Origin: Hyaloscypha bicolor E
Taxonomy: Eukaryota > Ascomycota > Leotiomycetes > Helotiales > Hyaloscyphaceae
DNA length: 64,000 nucleotides
Direction of reading: 5' to 3'
Assembly: GCF_002865645.1 (NCBI RefSeq)
Contig: NW_020194686.1
Span: forward strand, 1 to 64,000
Shown: positions 12,989 to 24,596 of the stretch, piece after piece
Layout of the letters: every line of letters starts with the position of its first letter
Numbering within the stretch: position 1 is the stretch's first letter
Notes under the pieces: generated by a model
Seen by the model: the letters and a program-made list of their open reading frames with translations, nothing else
Databases searched by the model: none
What the model was told of the DNA's origin: nothing
Made by a program: the position numbers and the translations under genes

Positions 12989-15163
12989 TTATGGCCCAGA
13001 CCTGCAATTATGCATCAACACCTGCGGAACATCAACGACACGATCACGAATAAAATCTGCAAATCCCTTCCCCAGCGAATCCAAACGACTTGAACTGCTT
13101 ACTCCTCGTCCCAGACATCCATAAATCACGAAGTGCACAGCCCAAATATGCGGAAATTCGACTCTTTCGATGAAGAACTCGTCGCTCCAATCTTTTGCCA
13201 TGAGCTGCTTCATCCGACCAGTAGTAAGAAAGCTCCGAAACCATGGCCAAGCTCCCTCTTCTCGTACAAACAGACCGATATTGATATTAGATCCCTTATC
13301 ACCTGAGCGTGCAAGAGCAATATCCCCCAGGCGTGCCTTTTTGGTTGGTCCGAACATGCGCAATTCTACTGGCGAAGTAGACTCGTAGTTCTCCCGAGGT
13401 AGGACTGTCTCGTACCGCGGTGGATGGCCGGCATTTGTCGAGCACTCAATCTGACCATCTGCCGAGAGGAACACGATCGACTCATCCAGATGATCTTGAG
13501 GAAATATTGCCGGGTAGAAGGCGACATAAGGTAGCGGTAGTGCCGTCCTTAGATCCAACGAGAGGTGAAAGCCTACTCATAGATGCCGGTTCTCAGTATA
13601 CACATAAGAGCCGAGTCAAGGAATCTACGAACCTGAAAAATGCTGCATGCCGAACTCTCCGACCGTCTTGAGCAACCCAATTATGGTGTCTTGCGACTCA
13701 GCTTGCGCAAACAGACGGCAATAAGTCGTGCTACTCAACTGAGTCGATGGATCAGGCTCTCTGATCCCAATAATCTGAAACTCAAGGACTTCGAAAGCTT
13801 TCAGAAGGCCTCTTTTCTCCAGCCCGAACCGAATCTGTGCCTCATACAGCTGCCATTTTTGCTCTGTGGCAAAGCCGCATGCGTTCACCAAAACCTGCGA
13901 CTGGTACCCACCTCGATAAAAGATGGCCAGTTTGGTTGTAGGTGGAGGGGGCTGGCCACGAATGCCGGTAACTTTGACCCTATGAAGGCTTGAGTGAGCT
14001 ATTGTGACGATATGGGAGCTTGAAATTTACCTGTTGTTTCCCGCTTGTTCAATCTTCACCTCGCCGAGAATTGCAGCAACGTCACTGTTGAGGTAGATAT
14101 TTCCCTGCAGTTCGTAAAGAAATTGACACTTAACTGTATCTACCGTGACCAAACCGTTAGTTTTCTCATGTTTGCAAACTATAAGTGTTCCGTCAATGGC
14201 AACCTCCACGATGGGAAATCCCAAATCAATCAAGCTCTCCATCTTTTCCTCATAGAATGCAGCGTAATTGGCGCCAGTGACATACGCAGAGCACTCGATC
14301 AAGTGACCAGCAATCAAACACTGTGCCAGTCGGTCATAGTCGGTGTCGCTCCACGAATGCCAATACCATGCAGCACCAACAACAAGTGATGCGTCAGAAA
14401 CTCGGCCACAGATCACAATATCTGCCCCATGCTCTAAACCTTTCACTATGGCTCTAGCTCCTAGATATGCATTGGCTGACACTATGTATTTTTGCGATAC
14501 ATCGTCAAGGAATGTCTGTGCCAAAGGCACCAAATTTACGTTTGGATTTTCGGAGTCTAGGTGAGCAGGTGCCGTGACTTTGGTTTCAATTTCTTCCTTG
14601 ACTGGCTCATAGAGGTCATCGCCTGCGACATACGCTACTTTGAGCCCCAGTCCTTGTTCCGTAATCATCGTAAGGTCAGTTTCCCGTTCATAGTTACATT
14701 TCTGGACGGCGGACAGCTAACTCACCAGCTTCACACACTCTTCAGCAAGCCCCTTAGGGTTGAGTGATCCGCCATTGATTATAATCTTGACGTTTTTCTG
14801 CGCAACACAATGTAGGCTTCCCTTGATTCCCTCAAGAGCAAAGGGTTCGTACCCAGGATGTTTGCCGCTTCGGTACGCCTCTGCATTCTCTGCAATGTTC
14901 ATTTCTACCTATGTTCAACATGTCTGATTTCTTCCATTCTGAAAAACCACACTTACCAGCAAGATAATCTCCAGTGATGAAGTCAACGTCTCCAAGCTCG
15001 ACCTGGCGGCGCATTTGATAGCCTGGGTCACCTATGGAGCCCGTTAATGGATTGATTGTATATGCGCCGACTCAATCAATAACCTACCACGCGCACCAGA
15101 ACAATTGGCAATCCTAACAGACCGGGCCGCGCGACGCTGGAATCGAGTAGAGTAGTCCTCCAT
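12989..15163 (-). CDS. AtuA-like protein (DUF1446 plus C-terminal AtuA ferredoxin-like domain)
   Basis: Six exons assemble to about 632 residues, the usual fungal length: 15088-15163, 14957-15031, 14726-14904, 14031-14668, 13633-13979, 12989-13572. Family marks include RIANCSGARG at the start, TGDYLAEMNIAENAEAY, INGGSLNPKG, ICGRVSDASLVVGAAWYW and TGANYAAFYEE. The C-terminal module carries LARSGDKGSNINIGL and ends near residue 632. Bacterial AtuA belongs to acyclic terpene (citronellol/geraniol) utilisation, but its reaction is not firmly established. The gene is divergent from the CoA-transferase, with which it shares an upstream region. One oddity: intron 3 (14669-14725) has a good GTGAGT donor and a CTGAC branch sequence but ends CG, not AG. 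This is either a non-canonical acceptor, a sequence error or a loss-of-function change. Every other junction is canonical and in phase. Confidence 0.85.
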
Positions 15164-15736
15164 CGTGCTGTTTGTTGGCTCTAACGGTGGTAAGCTCCTA
15201 CAAAACACGGAAAAAGGTCTTCTCAGGTTGGCTGCACGTCGAGTGCCATAACACCTTCCATGGACTTTATTTTTAATAACACCCTGCGTTTGGATCTTCC
15301 CGCGAGCCACTCACAGCAAGCGAAATTAGCCTAATCATTGCCTTGTTCCCATATTGGTGACAAGAAATCGGAACTCCACGAGTGACTAATTACATGGTTT
15401 GTCACACTTTGCTGTTGCTTTCCCCACAATCGCCTCGGCATGCAGTTATGTCGACTCCTTTCCAATGCAAATGGTGCACATCAATTATGCAGCAAAATCG
15501 GTGCTGCAATTTCTAAAAGGCATCCATAGATCTTCGAATTGGATAAGCTTTAACGTCCATATATCGGGGGGGTTCTCTACCTGCCAGTGCTGAGCCTTGT
15601 TGGAACTTGGTGTACCCTGGTACACGGTAGTTTACATACTGGATGTATATATAGAGTGCTTACCCCGCGTGAGCTGAGAAATCAAGTCATCAACCTCCAA
15701 AACATCGCAATAAGCTTCGAAGACCCCAGCAACATC
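15164..15736. promoter_or_regulatory. Bidirectional promoter, AtuA / CoA-transferase
   Basis: The AtuA-like gene starts leftward at 15163 and the CoA-transferase rightward at 15737, so this 573-bp gap must hold both promoters. A TATATATA string near 15645 sits about 90 bp before the CoA-transferase start. TGACTAA, a bZIP (AP-1-type) core, lies at 15383-15389 near the middle. No protein gene is supported here. Confidence 0.6.
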
Positions 15737-17760
15737 ATGACGACCAACACAACAAATCCACCACCAGAGTATTCCACGCCGGAGCAGGCTCGAGAAGTGT
15801 TTCTCAGAGGTTTGCTACATAATCCGCTTGTTGCCAAAGACCTTCCCGGCGAAGCAGCCCAGTGCAGTGCGAAAATCTCTTTCGAAGGCTCTTTAAAGCC
15901 ATGCCTCCCAATAAACTGGCGCTTTGCCGAGAGTGTCTCAGCGTTGAAAGCTCTCGAAGCTACTATGCTCAACGTTCTCCTTCTAAGAAAATACAATGTC
16001 AAGCCATGTCGAGTCATTATAAACACGTAGGTTTCCTCAGTACGATGGGGGATAACAGCTCTTGTTCGCTAACTGACCGGTAAACAGAGATCATGCTCAG
16101 CTATTTTTCATGTCTACATTATTTTTCGATATTGATCCAGATGGACTACACCTCACACCTGCATCGCATTTTAAGCCTGGAGGTCTCGAGGCCTTTGAGA
16201 AGATCTTCCCAAGGTATGCCTTCTGATTCTTGCGCAAGCTGTCAACCTGAAGCTAACCAATTCTCCAGTTGGGACAAGGGAGACGCTCATAAGAAGCCAC
16301 ATCGTATTGCAGCAACAAATATATATCAGACAAAAGACGGCCGGTTTTATCATATTCATGGTATTTAAAGTCACGGACTCTGATCAAGCGAAAAATTGCT
16401 CACTTGAACTCCTACAGGCAGCATGAACCCCGATCCAACCATTGAAAGTTTTGCGCTCCCTCTTCAAAGAGAGGTGCAGACTTTGGCGGAGGCATATGAA
16501 CCTTTCATGCAAGCAGTGTCGCAATTGACATCGGCCGAGCTGGATGAGCTTGAAAATGATAAATATCATCAGGCAGGAACCATATGTTGGACTACAGAAG
16601 AGTACTCTCAGAGTGAACACGGGAAGGCAAATGCACATGTTGGCCTATATGAAATTGATGAGTGTCCAAATCTTGCCCAGACGCCATGTTGGTGGCCTTC
16701 AATATCACAAACGTCCCCGAAGCGACCTCTGGCTGGTCTAAAGGTCGTCGATCTGACGAGGGTCATCGCTGCACCCGCTGTGGCAAGAGGGTTAGCAGAA
16801 ATGGGTGCTAGTGTTATGAGGATCACATCTGCTAATCTCGTCGACTATTCAAACTTGCATTTGGACCTTAATTGGGGCAAGTGGAATTCGCTCCTGGACC
16901 TAAAAGCTAAAGAAGATCGAGAGAAATTGAGAGCACTTATTCTCGAAGCCGATATCGTCGTTCAAGGGTACCGACCTGGAGTGCTGGACAAATTCGGTTT
17001 CGGTGTGGACGGAATTATTGACCTTTGCAAAGGGCGAGAGCGTGGAATCATCGTTGTAAGAGAAAATTGTTACGGTTGGAATGGACCTTGGGCAGGAAGA
17101 AGTGGTTGGCAGCAGATAAGTGATGCTGTGAGTGCTCTCAGTCATTAGCGATTGTCGGCTAGAACTAACTCTCGAGAAGTGTTGCGGAATTTCCATGGAA
17201 TTTGGCCGGGCGATGGGAAATGACGAGCCGGTCACGCCTGTTTTTCCAAACAGTGACTACTGTACAGGTATTATTGGAGTTGTCGCCGCAGTGGATGCTT
17301 TGATGAGGCGTGCTCAGAAAGGAGGGTCATATTGCGTTGATGTAAGTGCGAAGTGTAGAGAATATACCATGGCGGTCGGTGAACTGAGATTTTAATACAG
17401 GTCGCGTTGAATTATTACTCGCAATGGCTTGCAACTTCTTGCGGCGCGTACCCCACCGAGGTCTGGCAAGAAAATTGGGCAAAAAATGGAAGACCTGTAT
17501 TCCGCCACTATCACGGCATGCCAGTCACGATACCGGCATTGATGAAACTGATCGTAGGCAAGCACGCAGAAGTGTTGCTGCGACCCGAGTTCTTTGAAGA
17601 AAGGCAATGTAACTCCATTGGTTACAAGATCAAGACTGTCAAGCCCATTCTACAATATGTGGACGGGGAAGTAGATCTGAAGTACAACGTTGGCACGAGG
17701 ACGAATGGTGTTGACAAACCATACTGGCCTCAAGATCTCATGATAGAGATTGTACAGTAG
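15737..17760 (+). CDS. Family III CoA-transferase (CaiB/BaiF type)
   Basis: Six exons give about 579 residues: 15737-16026, 16088-16213, 16269-16360, 16418-17127, 17180-17341, 17401-17760, with all introns 52-61 bp, GT-AG and in phase. The family core is clear: LAGLKVVDLTRVIAAP, LLDLKAKEDREKL, ADIVVQGYRPGVLDKFG, then WQQISDACCG across the fourth intron and SMEFGRAMG. The Asp in QISDA is the best candidate for the catalytic carboxylate that carries the acyl/CoA intermediate (inference). Such enzymes move CoA from one acyl-CoA to another carboxylic acid. The start Met is taken at MTTNTTNPP, after a TATA-like string. It would supply CoA thioesters to the neighbouring AtuA-like protein. Confidence 0.9.
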
Positions 17761-18538
17761 ACAGTTGGATATTGGTACCATTTGGTAGCAACCCAGGAAA
17801 CCCAATCTAGAGTCGGCCAGGTTCATATGTCTCATCCCTCTGAGAACCGTCAGTAATATGACAATATGAATAACTAACATGAACACGATCGTCTCTATTG
17901 GTTTGCACATCATTGATCTGTGCCAGCCAGAGGCGCATTGTCATGGGCTGCCAAATCATATTAGGACTTTGTTGCAAGAAAAGTTAGAGTGAGCTAAGTT
18001 TATCGTCCAGCCGCGGTATGATTCATCCGCATGTCCCGTTTCCCCAAACTCAAGTGGGAGCTGTGCCTAGGCAAAAATGTGTGTTTGAGCCGAGATAATG
18101 GGGTCGTGCGGGGCATAGGCTACGGTTTCCGGCTCTCCGGAGAGATGACCAACAGAACAGTTGGTAATGAATATCTGTCTGCTGCACATTTCCCTGCACT
18201 ACATCCTAATGTTCAGGGGCCCGGCAATTCCCCGCCTTGCCATGCCGCTGTCACGATGCAGGTGCATCTCAATCACATCAGTCTAGGCAAGCAACGCGAG
18301 TTACGCTGATAACCGTCAAATTGTCATATCGTCTCATCTTATCAAACGGTTTTCCAATGACCTGAGGGTAGTCTAGCTCTTTTTGTTCTTTCTGTTTGCC
18401 GATACTTACGATATCCTCCGTTTCTAAGCCCGCGCTGCTTCCTTCTCCTCTCGTTTATCCCGTTATCGCTTTATATAGATTGTGCAGACCTCACACACAT
18501 AACTTTTCACAATTTGCAGCACTTCTTCCGCATCAAGA
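17761..18538. promoter_or_regulatory. BVMO upstream region with TCCGG-N4-CCGGA palindrome
   Basis: No supported gene. The inverted pair TCCGG-N4-CCGGA lies at 18128-18141, about 400 bp before the monooxygenase start, and overlaps a perfect 12-bp palindrome (CTCTCCGGAGAG, 18133-18144). Such CGG inverted repeats resemble Zn2Cys6 factor sites. A TATATAG string occurs about 65 bp before the start codon. Confidence 0.4.
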
Positions 18539-20566
18539 ATGGAGCGTTCAGCAGACTGGCCTCGAAAGACAGTTGGGAACAATGACTTCACTGAATCAGA
18601 TGCTGTGATCATCGGGGCTGGTTTTTCAGGTAAGTTGGTCAGCGGAAGAAAGAAGAACGTAAGATATCTGTCAGATACAGAATATTTTCATTTAACCCCC
18701 TTCATACAGGAATGTGCATTGCGATCAAGTTGATTGAGAAAGGAATTCGTCATTTCATCATCATCGAAAAGAGTGACGGCTTTGGTGGAACATGGAAAGA
18801 CAACAAATACCCCGGAGCCTGCTGTGATAGTAAGATAACCCCTCTAAATATTAATCTACGGTTGTGGATTGGAGGTTTAGGATGAATGAATGAGCTCACG
18901 CATTTGTCTAAAGTTTTATCCCACCTCTACTGTTACTCTTTCGAACAGAACCCGAATTGGTCGAGGCTGTATCCTGGGCAGGAAGAGATCTTGGTAAGTT
19001 AACTTTGCTCGACTTTCTATAAAATTTCATGGTTCCTTAGTCAGCTAATGTAACTTCCAAACTCTCAGAATTACCAGAAGGCTGTTGCGTCCAAGTACGG
19101 CCTTTACCAACACGTCAGATTCAGCACTACCGCCAATGAAGCACATTGGGATAATGAGACGAAGAAGTGGAAGGTTTCCGTCAAAGTCTCGGGAGGTAAA
19201 GAGGCCGAATTTGGCAAGGCCTACATTTTGACAACGGACTTCCTGATTTCTGGCGTTGGTCAACTCAACGAGCCATACTCTCCTGACCTTCCAGGCTCTA
19301 CCGACTTTCAGGGAAAGACGATGCATTCTGCGCGATGGGATTGGAGCTATAATTTCCGTGGGAAACGCGTTGCGATAATTGGGAATGGTAAGTTGAAAGT
19401 TTGATGAGAAACGCCACGTTGTGCCAGGTCTCTAAGTCTTTGGTTTAGGTGCGACCGCTATCCAGATTGTCCCCGAAGTAGCCAAGTGTGCATCACACCT
19501 GACCGTTTTCCAACGGACACCTAATTGGCTTATGCCAAGGATGGACCAAAACGTCTCTGAACTTAAGAAGAGCATGCTCCGGAACGTTCCTTTTCTACTT
19601 CGAAGAATGCGAGCGGATATCATGGACGGTCGAGAGTCATATTTTCAAGCAATAATCCAACGCCACTCCGCCGAATCTGCCGAGCTTACAAAGATGTGCG
19701 AAGGATACATGAAGACCCAGCTGGCGGATCGGCCTGATTTATGGTCGAAATTGACTCCAAACTATCCTCCTGGGTGCAAACGCCTTCTGCTCAGTGATGA
19801 CTATTACCAGGCTCTACGTCTTCCGAATGTCAAATTAGAGACAAGGCGCATCCGGAGGCTAACACGAGATGGAATCCATGTATCTGTCCATGGAAGAGGA
19901 GAAGCGGAAGACTATCTCGATGTTGATCTCATTGTATACGCGACCGGCTTCCGAACCAAAGAATTCCTGTATCCCATGAAGGTATATGGCCTGCAAAATA
20001 GATCCACCGATGATATCTGGAAAAGTGGCGCCCGCGCTTTGTACGGGGTGAGCGTTGAGAGTCTCCCAAACTTCGCCATGGCATATGGGCCGAATACAAA
20101 TCTGGGTCACAACTCCATCATTCTGATGATTGAAGCTCAAGCAAGGTTTATGGTCACCCTCATTGAGGTGGTAATCAAAGCACGGCAACAGGGCCAAACG
20201 TTGTCCATCACTCCCAAGGCTGCAAGAATCCAGAATTGGAATAAGAAACTTCAGAAAGAGTTGGTGACCTCTTCATTCGCAGACCCTCGATGCACCAGCT
20301 GGTACAAGACTGAAGATGGGCTCATTACGAACAACTGGAGCGGGACAGTGATAGAGTACCAGAAACTCTTGTCGAATATTGATTGGTCCGACTTTGAGCT
20401 TGAGGGAACTGCAGCTAAGAGACTAGCTGGAAGGAAGATTGAGATTGGACGGGTAGTAGAGGAGACATCAATTAGCTTCCGGACATTGGCCTTCATTATT
20501 TTGAGTGGGCTGGCTGTTGCAAGTGGTATTGTCTTGAAGTACAACCCTCGTACCAATTTCTTTTAA
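18539..20566 (+). CDS. FAD-dependent Baeyer-Villiger-type monooxygenase
   Basis: Five exons (18539-18629, 18710-18829, 18914-18993, 19069-19387, 19449-20566) give about 575 residues. The FAD Rossmann motif GAGFSG is split by the first intron. GGTWKDNKYPGACCD and SHLYCYSF follow. The BVMO fingerprint FxGxxxHxxxW is present as FQGKTMHSARW, then the NADPH-binding GNGATA, split by intron 4, and the late YATGF motif. Near the C-terminus a hydrophobic stretch, roughly the last 25 residues before a short basic tail, suggests a membrane anchor. BVMOs insert oxygen next to a carbonyl, giving an ester or lactone from a ketone. The neighbouring serine hydrolase, SDRs and CoA-transferase would suit further breakdown of such a product. 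Substrate unknown. Confidence 0.93.
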
Positions 20567-21593
20567 GGGTTGCGAGCGGAAATGATAGTAATAGACTGAT
20601 CGGATGTTTCCACTCATAATACTGGGCGTTCAGACTGCGGGAATCAATCCAGCAGCTACATGTCATTGCTACCATATAATCATATAATGGTTCGGATCAA
20701 AAGGTAGTTTTCTGGCCCTTGTTAACTTAGAAATGCTTCATTCATGGTCGCATTTTCAGCGGCAAGGGTTCTACTTTTACCATGCCCAACTTGGTGTCAC
20801 CTCGATCGTGACCACCCTTTGATTCGAATCGTATTCTCTATTCATACTCTTCCAAATTGTGAACCATACCCTCACGCTATTACATTTGATGACTTGATCA
20901 ATCAGCAACCATCAACGACAAATGGTTGGGCAATGAAACCGGAACCTTTAAGGGTTATGCATCCAGAAGCCAATGTATTCCGGCTCCAACGCTTTCGAAT
21001 CGGGACAATATCACATAAAGCTAGTTGCCTATCATTCGCACCCCATAGCTCGCCAACTATACTTCCTTCCGATCGGCAATTGAGTTCGTCAAGTCTCAGC
21101 TCCGGCAACTTTAACCATCCGCCACATCAAGCTGACTAAAGAATGGGTTTGTCAACCACTCTTCCTGTCACAGCATCCACGTTACAAATCCTAGTCACAG
21201 GCTTATCCAGATATGCTTAGTCGTAGATAGGCTTGCGTGCTACGAGCCTGCTACACTTTCTCAGTGAGCTCGGTTTTGCGGAAACAAAAGCGGGGTGATC
21301 AGAAAAATACCGGGTCGACGGGAGAACAAGTTCTGTCGGTGTCTATGTGAGTCAGGATCTGGGGAAAATATGGAAAAATGGACAGAATCTGGATGAGCTT
21401 GGGTCACAACCCCGCTTCTCAATTGCTTCCCAAGCCTTCTAAAGGTTGCAGCTCCTCTTGAGATCATCACTATAACCTCAAACATAGCTGCCCCAAGAAT
21501 GTGAGAGTCTTTAGGCACTAGAGATAGGAGCAAGCACTTCCCTACTTCAACGACATTCAAAGAATCGATCTTCATATTCCTCATATATCTATC
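20567..21593. other. Intergenic upstream of the MFS gene, two bZIP-like sites
   Basis: TGACTAA is at 21133-21139 and TGAGTCA at 21348-21354, both upstream of the transporter start at 21594. A 131-codon frame at 20744-21139 has no recognisable domain, shows low-complexity Ser runs at its end, and is not called a gene. Confidence 0.45.
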
Positions 21594-23976
21594 ATGGCAG
21601 ACCAAATTGCTCAAAAAGAAACTTTGCAAGATGCTCCAGCGACTCACCATCCTCATATACCTCATATTACCCACCTTACCCGCATCCCTCCTGCACAAAA
21701 GCGCGATGATACCGGGCATCAAGAAGATGTCAAGTATGCTCATCTCCTCGCAAAGGAGGAGAGCGATATTCCACCCGGATACTTCAGAAGCGTTCGGTTC
21801 CTTGGCACAATGATCTCAATGTCACTGACAGTTGTCTCATCCTACTTTGGATTTGCTGTCCCTGCCTCCGTACTCACGTACATTAATCTCGACATTGGTA
21901 TGATACTTTCCGCCCTTCTTCCCCAGAGTCATATCATGCTCTTCATGGTAGACTAACACAGAGGATCAGGTCCTAGTCAAAACGCAAGCCTGTTTGTCAT
22001 TGTCTGGACGATGTGCAATGCAATCAGTCTCTTGATCACAGGGCGTCTGTCGGACAAGTTCGGAAGACGATACTTTCTGCTCTTTGCTGGAGCCCTGGCC
22101 GTGATTGGCGGGATTGTTGCTTGTACTGCAAAGACGATGAATACTCTGATTGGTGCCAACGTTATCATTGGTATGGCTTCAGGTGTACACTCTTCCCAGT
22201 CATTGTTTACTGGAGGTCGGTTCCCCATGTTCGCTGTCTCAAGATTAATCCCACGTCCTGAATCCTCTTACCGACTCTTGTGACTAGAGCTTATTCCACA
22301 TCGACATAAATTTATCGGCATTATGTTGATTTTGATTCCTATGGTGACCTCCACTGGGCTCGCAGCTTACATAGGCAGAGCGCTTGTCGAGACGCGTAGC
22401 TGGAGATGGATATATTATATTTACATCATGATAGTTGGTGAGTACATGGGTCGCTTAGATCCTCGATAGCACTTTTCAGTCTTGATCTTCTGTCTAACAA
22501 CTCGGATACATAGGTTCTGGCTGGGTAATACAGATCGTCATGTACCACCCGGCTTCATTTGTTCAACTCCACGGTGGCTACCGATCAAAGGCAGAAGAAT
22601 TCAAACGCGTAGATCATTTTGGTCTTCTCTTTCTCATTTCCGGGCTCACATTATTCTTGCTTGGAGTTTCGTGGGGTGGAAATCCTCAGCCATGGACCTC
22701 TGACAAAATTCTGAGCTTGATCATCACTGGTGGAGTAACCCTCATTATTTTCGGCGTCTACGAGGCCTATACATCTAGTCCGAATCCAATGGTCGACTTA
22801 ACCCTGTTCAAGGACATCCGAGGATATTTATGCTTGAACATCGTGTCCATGGCTGCAGGTGCTATGTATATTGCACTGAGTGTCATATGGCCTCAACGTA
22901 AGTCTCAACTCTCACTCCTAAATCTTATTTCCATCGCCCCTCTTTTACTGACAAACCCACACCAGAGGTGTTCTTAGTATATAGTCCTTCAACCTCTGAG
23001 TGGCAATCTCAGGCTTGGATGAGCGTAAGCATTCCTTGATCGCTCGCTCAACGGTCCATTCCATTAAATTTATTTACAGACCACAATCGGTTGGGGAATC
23101 TGGGGTGGAATCGTTCTTCTCTTCCCTCTTGTCAATATCGTCAAGCATGTACGAAGGCAGATTTTAGGCCTTCTTATCTTGTCAGTCATCTTCACTGCTG
23201 CATTATCTCAAGTTGGACCAGGAGATAAGAAACAAGCAAACGCATTCTCGTTCTTGACTGCTCTCCCAATCGGATGGCTTGAAACAGGCACAACCATCAT
23301 TGTGCAACTCGACGCTGCTGATGCGGATGTTGGGATGGTTTATGGTATATTCTCTTCGCTCTTCCTCTCGTCCCTGTGCCTCCTGCTTTCCGCTACTTGT
23401 TGCCCCTTCTAAGTCCTCCTATTCCTCACAACTTTGCCAAACCAAATGCTAATCGCCAACGTAGCTATTCTCTCCAGTCTCCGCTCCATCTCCGGCGCCA
23501 CCTTCACAGCTGTCTTCACCGCGATCCTAAACTCCAAAGTAAAGTCCGGCATAGCCTCACAGGTCCCTATTGCAGCAATGGCAGCTGGTCTTCCAGAGGC
23601 CTCTTTACCCGCCCTCTTTGGAGCCATCGCCGCCCAGTCTACCGCAGCATTTGCAGCCGTTCCCGGCTTCACGCTTGAGGTCGAAGCCGCCGTCTCAAGC
23701 GCCCTTGTTGAAGCCTACTCTAGCGCCTTCAAGTACGTGTATTATACTGCACTAGCCATTGGCAGCGTGGCAATCATCGCAGCGGCGTTTTTGAAGGATT
23801 ATGACCCTCTGATGACAGGACATTTGCCTAAGCAGGTTTATGCCTATGGTGAGAACGTGGCGATTGATTCTGATTTGGAGAAGAAAACTGGGAGCAAAGA
23901 GGCTGGAGCTGGCGTTTCTGGTGGTGCATGGGAGCCCGTTGAGCTTGTTCCTAGAGATGACTCGAAAGAGATTTAG
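21594..23976 (+). CDS. MFS transporter, TRI12-like efflux pump
   Basis: Seven exons fit one frame: 21594-21897, 21970-22215, 22288-22437, 22514-22897, 22966-23024, 23080-23344, 23465-23976, giving about 639 residues. The long hydrophilic N-terminus (about 65 residues) is followed by many membrane segments. The MFS loop motif GRLSDKFGRRY is at the cytoplasmic loop between segments 2 and 3. ELIPHRHKF and VETRSWRWIYYI are typical of the TRI12/fungal trichothecene-efflux branch, which is 14-segment. The protein should sit in the plasma membrane and export a small molecule. The last intron is 120 bp, longer than the others. In this cluster it may protect the cell from the substrate or move a product; the direction is inferred only from family. 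Confidence 0.9.
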
Positions 23977-24596
23977 GATTTGATTGGGATGATAGAATCA
24001 CACCCGATTCAAGCCGCTGATGAGTGGCCGGGGTGGATCATGGAGAGAAGTGTCGGATAGCAGAGTGGCACATGCTGGGACATCCATTTTTTTGCGTCTG
24101 AAGTTCTAAGTTGAAATCCGTGATCAGACTGAAGGTATCTCTAGTCATTTCCAACCCTTAAACTAAGCTCCATTTGTACAATACGTGGTCAGTAACTAAC
24201 AAGAAGAAACCGGATAAAATGGATACAACAGCATTCGAAGTTACGCAGGAATAGGATATGAACAATTTGACAACAAGAAAAGACGGTATGGACAGAATCA
24301 TATTTTTATTAATAAAAGTTCATTCATTGGAAAATAGCTTGTATGTGCAGGTATCAAAATTCAACTGCAAGTACCAAAGTCAAAGCATCTCCATGAAGTT
24401 CATCCACTCCAGTTTCATTGACTATCAGTTGCTTTAGCAAGTGGACATAATTAAGGGTTCAAATAATATAAATTCTGATATTTAAAAACGGATGTTCTAG
24501 ATAACGCTTAAATAGATCTTAAATAGAGCTAGTCCCTAGAGAGTGAGATGTGTGAAATATGCGAAAACACGCGATTTCCAACATGAGCAGGCTATC
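23977..24596. other. Intergenic, convergent gene ends
   Basis: The MFS gene and SDR 2 converge here. The stretch is AT-leaning and has no supported gene or repeat. Confidence 0.5.

Noticed and set aside
20744..21139. 131-codon plus-strand frame between BVMO and MFS genes
   Set aside because: No domain, no intron-aware extension and a Ser-rich end; it sits where the MFS promoter should be.
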